This document shows, one piece after another, positions 53,905 through 63,004 of a stretch of 64,000 nucleotides of DNA. The position numbers were made by a program, and so were the translations under genes. The DNA comes from Fictibacillus solisalsi. GTDB taxonomy: Bacteria; Bacillota; Bacilli; Bacillales; Fictibacillaceae. The stretch spans positions 1-64,000 of the forward strand of contig NZ_FNHW01000002.1 in NCBI RefSeq assembly GCF_900103485.1. The letters are read 5' to 3'. The notes beneath the pieces were generated by a model. The model saw nothing but the letters and a program-made list of their open reading frames with translations. It was not told the DNA's origin and ran no database searches. How positions within the stretch are numbered: position 1 is the stretch's first letter; every line of letters starts with the position of its first letter.

Positions 53905-54218
53905 TGGGCTGGCTCTATGTCATTATTGCCGGATCGTTTGAAGTGCTGGGTGTGATCGGGATGAACCGGATCTCCAGAAAGAAAAACTTCGTGTCCATCC
54001 TCGTTCTCATTCTCGGTTTTGTATGCAGCTTCTCGTTTCTATCGCTGGCAATGGAAAGCCTGTCCATGGGAACGGCCTATGCGGTCTGGACCGGGATCGG
54101 TACGGTCGGCGGCGTGCTCATCGGCATGCTTTTTTACGGAGAGTCCCGGGACTGGAAGCGGATATTATTCATGTCCATGGTCGTTGCCGCAGCGATTGGA
54201 CTGAAAATAATTTCATAA
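53904..54218 (+). CDS. ykkD: SMR family efflux protein, YkkD-like
   Basis: A 104-residue four-helix partner of the preceding protein. It has the conserved glutamate in IIAGSFEVLGVIGMNRISR and the family block MESLSMGTAYAVWTGIGTVGGVLIGMLFYGE, very like YkkD. ATG 53904 overlaps the previous stop by one base, consistent with equal production of the two halves of the transporter. It is the last gene of the tetR-ykkC-ykkD operon. Confidence 0.88.
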   Translation: MGWLYVIIAGSFEVLGVIGMNRISRKKNFVSILVLILGFVCSFSFLSLAMESLSMGTAYAVWTGIGTVGGVLIGMLFYGESRDWKRILFMSMVVAAAIGLKIIS

Positions 54219-54365
54219 ATATTTCCTTTTTTCGGTTTTGCTTTTTTGAAGGGGAATCACTATAATAAGAGATGGTATTAAGCAGTCCAGGTTTGGGCTG
54301 TTTTTCTGGTTCAGGCATATCATGTTAATAAACAAATCATTAGAAAAAACAAATCAGGTGAAACT

Positions 54366-55286
54366 ATGAAACGTGCTCGACTTATATACAATCCCACATC
54401 CGGAAGAGAAGCGATCAAAAAACAGCTTCCGTATATTTTAGAACGTTTGGAAATTGCAGGCTATGAAACGTCCACCCATGCCACGACAGCCGAGGAAGGC
54501 TCTGCCACAAAAGCGGCCAGGCTTGCCGGTGAGCGCGGATTTGACCTTGTCATTGCCGCTGGCGGTGACGGAACGATCTATGAAGTGGTCAATGGGCTCG
54601 CGGATCTGGAAGAGCGTCCGAAGCTCGGCATCATTCCGGCCGGAACGACGAACGACTTTGCCCGTGCGCTGGGTGTTCCGCGTACGATTGAAGGGGCATG
54701 CGACGTGCTCTGCCAGGGTGCAGAGATTCCTGTGGATATCGGAAAGGTAAACGATAAGTTCTTTATCAACATTGCCGGCGGCGGCCGAATTACCGAGCTC
54801 ACGTATGAAGTGCCAAGCAAGCTGAAGACGATGATCGGCCAGCTCGCGTATTTCCTAAAAGGAATCGAGATGCTGCCATCCATCCGTCCGACCTATGTTG
54901 AGATCGAGTATGACGGCAAGCTGTTTCAGGGTGAAATCATGCTGTTTCTCGTGGCGAACACGAACTCCATCGGCGGTTTTGAAAAACTCGCGCCAACGTC
55001 GGAGTTCAACGACGGCATGTTTGACCTTATCATTTTGAAAAAAACGAACCTGGCTGAATTTGTTCGTATCGCCACCCTTGCTTTGCGCGGGGAGCATGTG
55101 AATGATGACCATGTCATCTACACAAAAGCAAACCGGGTCAAGGTCCGGCCAACGGATAAAATGCAGCTCAACCTGGATGGTGAATTCGGCGGACTTCTGC
55201 CGGGCGAATTTGTTAACCTTCGCCACCATTTCCAGATGCTTGTGCCAAAAGACCGCGTTCAAATTACAGAGGATGGGACTCTATAA
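54366..55286 (+). CDS. dgkB: Diacylglycerol kinase DgkB
   Basis: A 306-residue soluble lipid kinase that phosphorylates diacylglycerol released from lipoteichoic acid synthesis, returning it to phospholipid. The start (ARLIYNPTSGRE), the nucleotide motif AAGGDGTIYEVVNGL, and PAGTTNDFARALG are family marks; the C-terminal ligand core ends in QLNLDGEFGGLLPGEF. AGGTGA precedes ATG 54366. dgkB followed by rlmCD is the B. subtilis order (yerQ-yefA), so the chromosomal backbone resumes here. Confidence 0.95.
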   Translation: MKRARLIYNPTSGREAIKKQLPYILERLEIAGYETSTHATTAEEGSATKAARLAGERGFDLVIAAGGDGTIYEVVNGLADLEERPKLGIIPAGTTNDFARALGVPRTIEGACDVLCQGAEIPVDIGKVNDKFFINIAGGGRITELTYEVPSKLKTMIGQLAYFLKGIEMLPSIRPTYVEIEYDGKLFQGEIMLFLVANTNSIGGFEKLAPTSEFNDGMFDLIILKKTNLAEFVRIATLALRGEHVNDDHVIYTKANRVKVRPTDKMQLNLDGEFGGLLPGEFVNLRHHFQMLVPKDRVQITEDGTL

Positions 55287-55438
55287 GAGAGTCTCATCTT
55301 TTCTTTTTGCCCGTTACGGCACTTGGCATAAGGGTATACTTGAGAGTATGTTAAACAAACGTTTCATTAAACGATCGTTTAAGAAGAGGCAGGTATGCTA
55401 CAATCAGGAAAGAACTGAAGATAAAGGAACGATGTACA

Positions 55439-56827
55439 ATGGCAAAGGCGAAAGCGCCGGTCTCAAAAAATCAATTATATGAAGTGGAATTCACCGACCT
55501 GACCCATGACGGATCGGGTGTGGCGAAGGTAGATGGATTTCCGTTGTTTGTTCCGAACGGCCTGCCGGGCGAGCGTGCCATGGTTAAGGTCGTTGGTTTG
55601 AAAAAAGGATACGGCTTCGGCCGGTTGATGGAAGTGACAGAAGAAAGTCCGGACAGGGTGGACCCGCCATGCCCGGTTTATAAAAAGGGCTGCGGCGGCT
55701 GCCAAATTCAGCACTTGTCCTATCCGGGACAGTTGGAGTTTAAGCGCAAGCAGGTGAAAGATGTGCTGCGGCGCATCGGCAAGATTGAAAATGTCCCGGT
55801 GCTCCCGACACTTGGCATGGGAGACGAGCCGTGGCGCTACCGCAACAAGGCGCAAGTACCGGTTGGTGAACGCGAAGGCCGTCTCATCACGGGGTTCTAC
55901 CAAAAGCGCAGCCATGAAATTGTGGAAATGGATACCTGCATTATCACAGGCGATACCGCGGATGAAGCGATCCAGGTGGTCAAAGAGATCCTGAACAAGT
56001 ATGGCATCACGCCGTATGATGAACAGCGCCATAAAGGCATGGTCCGCCATGTGATCGCCCGCTTCGGCAAAACGACAAACGAGCTCATGATGGTCCTCGT
56101 GACCAACGGAAAGGATTTGCCGAACCGCAAAAAAATCGTGGAAGACATTGTGGACGCCCTACCACAGCTGAAGTCGGTCGTGCAAAACATCAACACGAAA
56201 AAAACCAATGTTATTTTTGGCGACGAAACGAAGGTTCTCTGGGGCTCGGAATACATTTACGACTATATCGGCGACATCCAATTCGCAATCTCGGCCCGTT
56301 CGTTCTACCAGATCAACCCGCAGCAAACGAAGGTCCTGTATGACCAGGCCCTGAAATACGCGGAGCTGACAGGGGACGAAACCGTTATTGACGCGTATTG
56401 CGGCATTGGAACCATTTCACTTTTCCTGGCGCAAAAAGCGAAAAAGGTATACGGCGTGGAAATCGTGCCGGAGGCTATCGAAGACGCCAGACGAAACGCC
56501 GAGCTGAACGGTCTCGATAACGCCGAGTTTGCTGTTGGGGAATCCGAAGTTGTCATTCCGAAATGGAAAGAGCAAGGCATCACGCCAGACGTGATCGTCG
56601 TCGACCCGCCCCGCAAAGGCTGTGACGAAGCCCTGCTCCAAACCATTATCGAAATGAAGCCTAAACGTGTAGTCTATGTAAGCTGTAATCCATCTACACT
56701 GGCGAGGGATTTAAGGATTTTGGAGGATGGCGGATTTAAGACACTCGAAGTGCAGCCGGTGGATATGTTCCCGCAGACGACACATGTGGAGTGTGTGGCG
56801 CAACTTATAGTAAAAGAAGGCAACTAA
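55439..56827 (+). CDS. rlmCD: 23S rRNA (uracil-C5)-methyltransferase RlmCD
   Basis: A 462-residue SAM-dependent methyltransferase. It has an N-terminal TRAM domain ([31 protein letters not shown]), the Fe-S cysteines ([18 protein letters not shown]), the SAM site [22 protein letters not shown], and the nucleophilic cysteine in [14 protein letters not shown]. In B. subtilis RlmCD (YefA) methylates 23S U747 and U1939. AAGGAAC is before ATG 55439. Its 3' end is echoed twice downstream, near 59.65 kb and 61.95 kb. Confidence 0.95.
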   Translation: MAKAKAPVSKNQLYEVEFTDLTHDGSGVAKVDGFPLFVPNGLPGERAMVKVVGLKKGYGFGRLMEVTEESPDRVDPPCPVYKKGCGGCQIQHLSYPGQLEFKRKQVKDVLRRIGKIENVPVLPTLGMGDEPWRYRNKAQVPVGEREGRLITGFYQKRSHEIVEMDTCIITGDTADEAIQVVKEILNKYGITPYDEQRHKGMVRHVIARFGKTTNELMMVLVTNGKDLPNRKKIVEDIVDALPQLKSVVQNINTKKTNVIFGDETKVLWGSEYIYDYIGDIQFAISARSFYQINPQQTKVLYDQALKYAELTGDETVIDAYCGIGTISLFLAQKAKKVYGVEIVPEAIEDARRNAELNGLDNAEFAVGESEVVIPKWKEQGITPDVIVVDPPRKGCDEALLQTIIEMKPKRVVYVSCNPSTLARDLRILEDGGFKTLEVQPVDMFPQTTHVECVAQLIVKEGN

Positions 56828-56851
56828 CCCTTATGGGTGTTGCCTTTTTTA
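56817..56851 (+). terminator. Terminator after rlmCD
   Basis: AAGGCAAC, overlapping the last codons, pairs with GTTGCCTT; T-run follows. Confidence 0.85.
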
Positions 56852-57042
56852 TGTTTCTTGAAATCGATTAACGAAGCTGTATTGAATACAAATGCTGCCG
56901 TCTTGTCCACAGGTACCTTTATCGATGAATGGGAATGAGGAACTTGGGGGAGTACCTTGAGTTTGGGGACTTCTTTTAGCTTATCTCCAAGATTGATAAC
57001 AAAATTTCATTTGCGCATTGGTTTTTGAATCGTCATACTCAT

Positions 57043-57912
57043 TTACTCTCTGTTCCTATATGATAAATATTCTAAAAATTTCTTGGACGCAAGGGTAAGG
57101 GATTTTTGTTCCCTCATAGCAACACCAATATTTCTAAAAGCAGGAACTTCAAGCTCTTTAGCAATAATTTTGTGGGGAATACGCTGTAATATCAATTCTG
57201 GTAATATACTGATTCCCAGCCCATTTTCCACCATAGACATAATGGCATAGTCATCCCATGTTGTAAAATTAATATGCGGTGCGATTTGGTGTCTCTCAAA
57301 AATTTCGGAAATCTCTGTTTTCGCTCCCTTTTCCAATAGCATAAATGGACTGTTCAATAAGCCGTTGATGGGAAACTTTTCGCAATTAGAAAGAGGATGA
57401 TCGTGTGGGATCACTACCAGCAAACGGTCTTGTTCCAAAAATACAGTTTCAAGTTCTGCTGTTGTCGGCAGCCGCACAAATCCAAAGTCAACACGCCCAT
57501 TAAGGATCCAGCTTTCAATTTCCGTGTAATCACCAAGCAGAAATTCAAAATCAATCATTGGGTAATCCTTCTTGAAAATATTAATAATGTTAGGAAGCCA
57601 ATGAGATGCTACGCTGGAAAATGTCCCAATGCGAATGATACCGGATTCCAAATTATGCAAGTCTCCAATTTGCTTCATTAAGATTTCGTATTCATTGCAA
57701 ATTCTCTTTAATTGAGGCAATAATTTTAAACCCTCTGAGGTTAAATTGATACCCGTACGTCCTCTTTCAAAAAGAAAAATCCCCCATTCCTTTTCTAAAT
57801 CATTAATCATACGGCTAATCCCGGACTGTGAATAGTCCAATATTTCGGCAGCTTTTGTAAAACTGCCCAATTCTACTGCTTTGACAAATGCCATATATTT
57901 TTGGATATTCAT
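57043..57912 (-). CDS. LysR family regulator
   Basis: A 289-residue regulator: N-terminal winged helix (YMAFVKAVELGSFTKAAEILDYSQSGISRMINDLEKEWGIFLFERGRTGINLTSEG) and a C-terminal periplasmic-binding-like effector domain (about 90-289). It is divergent from a YbaK-like gene and an EamA transporter, 127 bases from the former, and probably controls them. Effector unknown. GAGGAAAG lies before ATG 57912. Confidence 0.9.
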   Translation of the reverse strand: MNIQKYMAFVKAVELGSFTKAAEILDYSQSGISRMINDLEKEWGIFLFERGRTGINLTSEGLKLLPQLKRICNEYEILMKQIGDLHNLESGIIRIGTFSSVASHWLPNIINIFKKDYPMIDFEFLLGDYTEIESWILNGRVDFGFVRLPTTAELETVFLEQDRLLVVIPHDHPLSNCEKFPINGLLNSPFMLLEKGAKTEISEIFERHQIAPHINFTTWDDYAIMSMVENGLGISILPELILQRIPHKIIAKELEVPAFRNIGVAMREQKSLTLASKKFLEYLSYRNRE

Positions 57913-58039
57913 AGCTCTTTCCTCATTCCATCTGGTTTTATCATGGGTATCATGATAAACATTCGTTTTTGTAATGGATGTGGGTATGATACATTATTGC
58001 TATTCATTATTCAAGTTAGGAAAGGAAAGGTGTATAACG

Positions 58040-58591
58040 ATGTTTTTTGTGAGTGATATTTTGGGAAAAGCACCGGACAGCTACAAGTCTTATCTTCAAG
58101 AAAAGGTCTATGAATCATTGGCAGAGTTACAGATTCCATTTGAGCGTGTGAATACAGATGAAGCCATTTCCATGGAGGACTGCATTGAGATTAATCACAA
58201 ATTGAATATGAAAATGGTAAAAACGCTGTTTCTCTGTAATAGTAAAAAAACTGAATTTTATTTATATATAACCACCGCAGATAAACTGTTCAAAGCAAAG
58301 AATTTCAGCAATACGCTCGGCATATCACGTGTTTCTTTTGCTCCTGCGGAACTAATGGAACAAATTCTTGGCGTGAAAATTGGAGCAGCTACTGTATTCA
58401 GTGTTTTAATGGACAAGAAAAATCTTGTGCAAGTGGTTTTCGATAAGGATGTTCTTTTAGAAGAGTGGTATGGATGTAGTGATGGAACGACAACCGGATA
58501 TATGAAGGTTAAAACTGAGCTCATCGTCAATAACTTCCTAACCTATGCAAAGCACATTCCGAAAGTAATTGAAATGCAAAATATAAACTAA
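58040..58591 (+). CDS. YbaK/EbsC-type aminoacyl-tRNA deacylase-like protein
   Basis: A 183-residue protein of the YbaK/ProX superfamily, which hydrolyses mischarged tRNA or related esters. Visible: LQIPFERVNTDEAISMEDCIEINHKLNMKMVKTLFLCNSKKTEFYLYI, the lysine of the K-TLF-LC segment, and ILGVKIGAATVFSVLMDKKNLVQVVFDKDVL (the GxxxGAxTPF-like part, here GAATVF). AAAGGTG precedes ATG 58040. Lying between a LysR gene and an EamA exporter suggests amino acid-related work. Confidence 0.8.
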   Translation: MFFVSDILGKAPDSYKSYLQEKVYESLAELQIPFERVNTDEAISMEDCIEINHKLNMKMVKTLFLCNSKKTEFYLYITTADKLFKAKNFSNTLGISRVSFAPAELMEQILGVKIGAATVFSVLMDKKNLVQVVFDKDVLLEEWYGCSDGTTTGYMKVKTELIVNNFLTYAKHIPKVIEMQNIN

Positions 58592-58637
58592 TTAAGCATC
58601 TGCGTAGATAAGCTGTTTCGTGGATCCGTAGGAGTAA

Positions 58638-59549
58638 ATGATGAAATCTAAAATTCAGTTTATATTATCAATGGTTATTTTCGGTACCATTGGTTTAGTT
58701 GCACGAAACATTGATCTAACTTCGAGCGAGAGAGCTTTACTAAGCAGTTCCATAGGCTGCTTATTTTTATTGTTAATATTCTTCGCAACTAAGAAAAAAA
58801 TATCATGGAATTCCGTTAGATCAAATGCTTTAATTTTGATCCTTTCAAGCATAGCATTGGGAGGTAATTGGATTTTTCTTTACCAATCTTATGACCATAC
58901 AACAATTGCTAATGCAACGCTAGGTTATTACTTTGCGCCTGTTTTTGTGATGATTCTTTCACCATTTGTACTTGGGGAACCATTATCTATCAAGAAAATT
59001 GTATGTATTGGTGTAGCAATCATAGGAATGTTAATGATTGTAGGAGTTGGCCTGAAAGCATCCAGCACAGATGATTTTCTTGGACTTTTGTTTGGATTAC
59101 TTGCAGCTGGATTTTATGCTGCGTTATTGCTTCTAAATAAATTTATTAAAGATATGAGCAAGTTAGAGTTGACCATCCTTCAGCTGGGAGTAACCACTTT
59201 GCTTTTAATGCTCTATATTTTCATGACTTCCAGCTTTCGTATCTTTGAAGTATCAAGCTTTTCCATTCCTTTTATCTTAATTTTAGGGATTATAAATACC
59301 GGGATTGGGTTTTGGTTATTTTTCTCTGGTATGGAGGGTTTAAAAGGACAGAGTATAGCTATGCTGAGTTATGTGGATCCATTTGTAGCTATATTAATTT
59401 CTGTAATAATCCTGCAAGAAAAGATGACAATTGTTCAGATGCTTGGTGGTTTACTACTATTAGTTTCTACATTTGTTAGTGAAATAAGATCAGTCAACTG
59501 TTCCGATCAATTTAAAAAAACAACAGCTGAATACCGTTTAAAGCAGTGA
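58638..59549 (+). CDS. EamA/DMT family transporter
   Basis: A 303-residue membrane protein with ten helices in two EamA repeats: first SKIQFILSMVIFGTIGLVARNIDL..., second DDFLGLLFGLLAAGFYAALLLLNKFI.... The SYDHTTIANATLGYYFAPVFVMILSPFVLGE block is the family signature. EamA proteins export amino acids and other metabolites. GTAGGAG is before ATG 58638. Probably an operon with the YbaK-like gene. Confidence 0.88.
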   Translation: MMKSKIQFILSMVIFGTIGLVARNIDLTSSERALLSSSIGCLFLLLIFFATKKKISWNSVRSNALILILSSIALGGNWIFLYQSYDHTTIANATLGYYFAPVFVMILSPFVLGEPLSIKKIVCIGVAIIGMLMIVGVGLKASSTDDFLGLLFGLLAAGFYAALLLLNKFIKDMSKLELTILQLGVTTLLLMLYIFMTSSFRIFEVSSFSIPFILILGIINTGIGFWLFFSGMEGLKGQSIAMLSYVDPFVAILISVIILQEKMTIVQMLGGLLLLVSTFVSEIRSVNCSDQFKKTTAEYRLKQ

Positions 59550-59555
59550 AGATAA

Positions 59556-59716
59556 GTGAATTAAGAAATTAATTAATGACGGAAAAGTCAACAGATGAAG
59601 TGCGGCATTGCTCCATAATTTTAAATTTGCAGTCCGGACACGTTGAGTGTGTCGCGCAGGTTATAGTAAATGAAGGCAACTAACCTTATATGGAAGTTGT
59701 CTTTTTCGTGTTCTTA
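59556..59716 (+). repeat. Scar: fragments of dus and rlmCD 3' ends
   Basis: 59556-59604 matches 61714-61762 inside the dus gene in register, including 21 identical bases at 59584-59604. Then 59630-59716 matches the last part of rlmCD and its terminator (from about 56776): GGACACGTTGAGTGTGTCGC, TTATAGTAAATGAAGGCAAC and a degraded hairpin are recognisable. No intact gene lies in 59550-59862. Confidence 0.75.
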
Positions 59717-59862
59717 CAATGGTTTTTCAAATTGCGAATTGAATCAATTCTCCCTTGACTCTAATTACACCCTCATATAAACATTAAGATAGAACATGAA
59801 TCTGCATACCCATAATATAAGTCAGAAGAATTAAAGACACATAAAGACGAGGGAGATGTGTT

Positions 59863-60525
59863 ATGAAATTACTTCTTACATCTGGGGGCATTAGTAACAA
59901 AAGCATTCGTGATGCGCTGGTGGATATGCTGGACAAGCCGATTGAAGAGTCCAACGCTCTCTGTATACCCACTGCGGTGTACGCCATACCCGGAGGTGCA
60001 TGGAACGCATGGAAGTTCTTGAATGGACAATCTGGGGCACCGATGTGTGAGGTGGGCTGGAAGTCTATGGGGGTGCTGGAACTCTCGGCGCTGCCGAGCC
60101 TCGGTAAAGAGCATTGGGTTCCGATGGTGAAGGAGATTGACGTTCTGTTAGTGGATGGCGGTGATCCATTGTATTTGAATTACTGGATGAAGCAGTCCGG
60201 ACTGGCAGAAATCTTGCCGTCGCTGGATTCAGTTTATGTAGGACTCAGTGCCGGGAGTATGGTGATGGCACCGAACATCGGGGAATTCTTCGTTAACTGG
60301 ACTCCACCCAGTGGCGGTGATGAAACGCTGAATCTGGTCGATTTTTCCATATTCCCGCATCTGGAGCACGAGATGCTGCCGTACAACACGATGGCTAATG
60401 CAGAGAAATGGGCAGCAGGGATGAAGGGGCCGGCGTATGCAATGGATGATCAGACCGCCATTAAAGTGATTGATGGAGAGGTCGAAGTGGTATCTGAAGG
60501 GCAGTGGAAACTGTTCACGCCATGA
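59863..60525 (+). CDS. Peptidase E (S51)-like protein
   Basis: A 220-residue protein of the class I glutamine amidotransferase-like fold, peptidase S51 group. The nucleophile elbow is GLSAGSM, with Ser129; DGGDPLYLNYW precedes it and SIFPHLEHE carries the candidate histidine. Peptidase E cleaves Asp-X dipeptides; this one is typical of a broader group whose substrates are not proven. GGGAGA precedes ATG 59863. It is flanked on both sides by gene-end scars. Confidence 0.85.
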   Translation: MKLLLTSGGISNKSIRDALVDMLDKPIEESNALCIPTAVYAIPGGAWNAWKFLNGQSGAPMCEVGWKSMGVLELSALPSLGKEHWVPMVKEIDVLLVDGGDPLYLNYWMKQSGLAEILPSLDSVYVGLSAGSMVMAPNIGEFFVNWTPPSGGDETLNLVDFSIFPHLEHEMLPYNTMANAEKWAAGMKGPAYAMDDQTAIKVIDGEVEVVSEGQWKLFTP

Positions 60526-60833
60526 TCTTATTAATGGTGCACGAGGAGTGTATGGCGAATTTTGAATTAAAACTATCTAAATAAAATAGAATATTTACCA
60601 GTCTGGCCCTGATCTCGCTAAAAACATATGTTTGCGATTTTGGGGTTTTTTCCTGGTAAATCTTTATTTTAACTATAACAGTGGAATAATGGTTGATAAA
60701 GGCAGAACTTATCCGTTTGATAATAAGGGTTTAAGCATGGTATAAATGTAAAGGAAGCAGGGACATTTTGCTTTTTAATTTTGGGATAAGGGTTTGTTAT
60801 GTATCCCATCATGAGAGGATTTGGGTTTGAATT
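60526..60833. other. Gene-free stretch between pepE-like and dus genes
   Basis: No ORF with a ribosome site is seen. It contains a perfect palindrome AAACATATGTTT at 60622-60633 and a T-rich end (60645-60651) that may terminate the preceding gene, and A+T-rich promoter-like sequence before dus. Nothing else was recognised. Confidence 0.4.
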
Positions 60834-61808
60834 ATGAAAGACAATTTTTGGCGTGATCTACCACGACCATTTTTTATATTAGCACCAATGGAAGAAGTGA
60901 CGGATGTTGTTTTTCGTCATGTAGTCAGTGAAGCTGGCAGACCTGATGTTTTTTTTACAGAATTCACAAACAGTGAAAGTTATTGTCATCCAGAAGGCAT
61001 TCGGAGTGTGAAAGGGCGTTTGACGTTTACTGAGGATGAACAGCCAATGGTAGCCCACATATGGGGAGATAATCCCGGAAATTTCCGGCAAATGAGCATT
61101 GGCATGGCGGAAATGGGTTTTCGGGGGATTGATATCAATATGGGCTGTCCTGTACCGAATGTGACACAGAATGGGAAGGGAAGCGGCCTGATCCGTCGTC
61201 CGGAAGTTGCGGCAGAGCTAATACAAGCTGCAAAAGCAGGGGGATTACCCGTAAGTGTAAAGACAAGGCTTGGCTTTTCTGAGATAGACGAATGGAAGGA
61301 TTGGCTGACACACATCTTGAAACAAGACATTGTCAATCTATCCATTCATCTGCGCACAAGGGATGAAATGAGCAAGGTAGATGCGCATTGGGAGCTGATC
61401 CCGGAGATCAAGAAACTTCGTGACGAGGTGGCCCCTGATACTCTTTTGACAATCAATGGGGACATTCCCGACCGTCAAACGGGCTTGAAGCTCGTTGAGC
61501 AATATGGTGTCGATGGGGTTATGATCGGGCGTGGGATTTTCCATAACCCATTCGCCTTTGAAAAGGAGCCGAAAGAGCATAGCAGTAAAGAATTGCTGGA
61601 TCTTTTAAGACTTCATCTGGATCTCCTTGATCAATATTCCGAATTGGAGCTGCGACCTTTCACAGCTATTCATCGCTTTTTTAAGATCTATGTCAAAGGA
61701 TTCAGAGGAGCAGGTGAATTAAGAAATCAATTATTCCACACAAAGTCAACAGATGAAGTGCGTGCCTTGATCAATCACTTTGCTTCAAAGAATCCTGATT
61801 TATTTTAG
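60834..61808 (+). CDS. tRNA-dihydrouridine synthase
   Basis: A 324-residue flavin enzyme that reduces uridines in tRNA to dihydrouridine. TIM-barrel marks: [50 protein letters not shown] with the catalytic Cys105, VKTRLGF, TINGDI and [13 protein letters not shown] for FMN phosphate. It is of the DusC/Dus1-like type, different from DusB. ATG 60834 has GAGAGGA about 14 bases upstream, a long gap. Part of its 3' end is copied at 59556-59604. A terminator follows at 61869. Confidence 0.9.
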   Translation: MKDNFWRDLPRPFFILAPMEEVTDVVFRHVVSEAGRPDVFFTEFTNSESYCHPEGIRSVKGRLTFTEDEQPMVAHIWGDNPGNFRQMSIGMAEMGFRGIDINMGCPVPNVTQNGKGSGLIRRPEVAAELIQAAKAGGLPVSVKTRLGFSEIDEWKDWLTHILKQDIVNLSIHLRTRDEMSKVDAHWELIPEIKKLRDEVAPDTLLTINGDIPDRQTGLKLVEQYGVDGVMIGRGIFHNPFAFEKEPKEHSSKELLDLLRLHLDLLDQYSELELRPFTAIHRFFKIYVKGFRGAGELRNQLFHTKSTDEVRALINHFASKNPDLF

Positions 61809-61868
61809 TTAAATGATCGGCTAAAAAGTAAAAAGCACAGCTAAAACGGTGTCTTAAATAATATTGCT

Positions 61869-61902
61869 GACGGAATCAGGTGACACTGGTTCCGTTTTTT
61901 TT
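61869..61902 (+). terminator. Terminator after dus
   Basis: ACGGAATCAG pairs with CTGGTTCCGT with a wobble, followed by eight T residues. Confidence 0.85.
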
Positions 61903-61935
61903 AAGAATTACCAATATCCCATGTGTGGCAACATA

Positions 61936-62088
61936 CAGTCCGGACATGTTGAATCAGTCGAGTAAATAGTTCTACGGTAAGCAGGAATCGTAAAAATCTT
62001 CAACCGATGACTGTGAAACCTCCGTAATCAATAAAATTATCGCTTTAGTAAAAGGCAACGATTCCTTTTGAGTGTTGCCTTTTTATAT
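61936..62088 (+). repeat. Second degraded copy of the rlmCD 3' end
   Basis: 61936-61960 (CAGTCCGGACATGTTGAATC and on) matches the scar at 59630, and 62051-62086 repeats the rlmCD terminator layout: AAGGCAAC pairing with GTTGCCTT. The bases between are not recognisable. No gene is present from 61809 to 62201. Confidence 0.55.
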
Positions 62089-62100
62089 TTTTAAGAAGGA

Positions 62101-62164
62101 TTGACTAGTTTTTCTCTACATGTTACTATTAGGTCACTTATTAAATGTTACCTTTAGGTCACTT
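62101..62164 (+). promoter_or_regulatory. Promoter overlapped by direct repeats, ArsR-type operator
   Basis: TTGACT (62101-62106) and TACTAT (62124-62129) with a 17-base spacer form the promoter. ATGTTACTATTAGGTCACTT (62120-62139) and ATGTTACCTTTAGGTCACTT (62145-62164) are 18-of-20 identical direct repeats 25 bases apart; the first covers the -10. A protein bound there would block transcription, so the ArsR-type product downstream probably represses itself. Confidence 0.6.
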
Positions 62165-62201
62165 GAAAGATTTCCGATTGTTACTGTGAGAGGAGTCTGA
62201 A

Positions 62202-62978
62202 ATGAAAGAAGAGCTTTCGAGCGTGTTTAGAGCTTTGGATCATCCGATTCGAAGAGGAATTCTTGACCTGCTCAAGATATCACCAAAAACAACAACTGAA
62301 CTTAATGATTTTTTTCCTGATGTTACTCGATATTCTATTATGAAGCACTTGAATATTCTGGAAGACGGAAATTTGGTTATCGTTCGGCGTGAAGGAAAAT
62401 ATAGAAGAAACTTTCTAAATGCGGTACCTCTCCAAGAGGTGCATAATCGCTGGGTAGGAAAATTCGTACAAACTGCGGCAAGTTCATTAATAAACTTACA
62501 AACCACAGTAGAACAAGGGAGGACTAATACAATGGAAACTAAAAATAATCAATTTCATATTGAGCAAGAGATTTTTATGAATGCGCCTAGAGAAAAGGTT
62601 TACAAGGCATTAACGGAAGATGTACAGGATTGGTGGGAATTCCGCCTAGCTCCAAAGGATCAAAGTTCTCAATTGATTTTTAACCCCGTTCTGGGAGGGC
62701 AATTCATTGAAAAATGGGGAGAAAATCAGGGCGCTGTTTGGGGAAATGTTTATTATGTGAATGCCCCTGAAGAAATTCGTTTACAAGGTCATCTTGGGAT
62801 GCAAGGAGCGGTAAATAGTGCTTATACCTATCGGCTAATTGAGAAGGATGGGGGAACCCTGCTTCAACTTTCGCATACTGCGTCAGGTATTATTAAAGAG
62901 GATTGGAAACAAGAGCATACTAATGGATGGGAATATCTCCTGGGTACTTTATTAAAAAATTACCTTGAAAATAAATAA
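62202..62978 (+). CDS. ArsR-type HTH fused to SRPBCC (AHSA1) domain
   Basis: A 258-residue fusion. Residues 1-85 form an ArsR-like winged helix (SSVFRALDHPIRRGILDLLKISPKTTTELNDFF ... SIMKHLNILEDGNLVIVRREGKYRRNFLN) without metal-binding cysteines; residues about 118-258 form an AHSA1/START-like cavity domain (IEQEIFMNAPREKVYKALTEDVQDWWEF ... GWEYLLGTLLKNYLE). The cavity may sense a hydrophobic ligand and release the DNA. GAGAGGAG precedes ATG 62202. An internal ATG at 62532 could give the SRPBCC part alone: GGGAGGA lies about ten bases upstream of it. Confidence 0.88.
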   Translation: MKEELSSVFRALDHPIRRGILDLLKISPKTTTELNDFFPDVTRYSIMKHLNILEDGNLVIVRREGKYRRNFLNAVPLQEVHNRWVGKFVQTAASSLINLQTTVEQGRTNTMETKNNQFHIEQEIFMNAPREKVYKALTEDVQDWWEFRLAPKDQSSQLIFNPVLGGQFIEKWGENQGAVWGNVYYVNAPEEIRLQGHLGMQGAVNSAYTYRLIEKDGGTLLQLSHTASGIIKEDWKQEHTNGWEYLLGTLLKNYLENK

Positions 62979-63004
62979 GGTCAAATATTTGGAGGATAAC
63001 CCGG

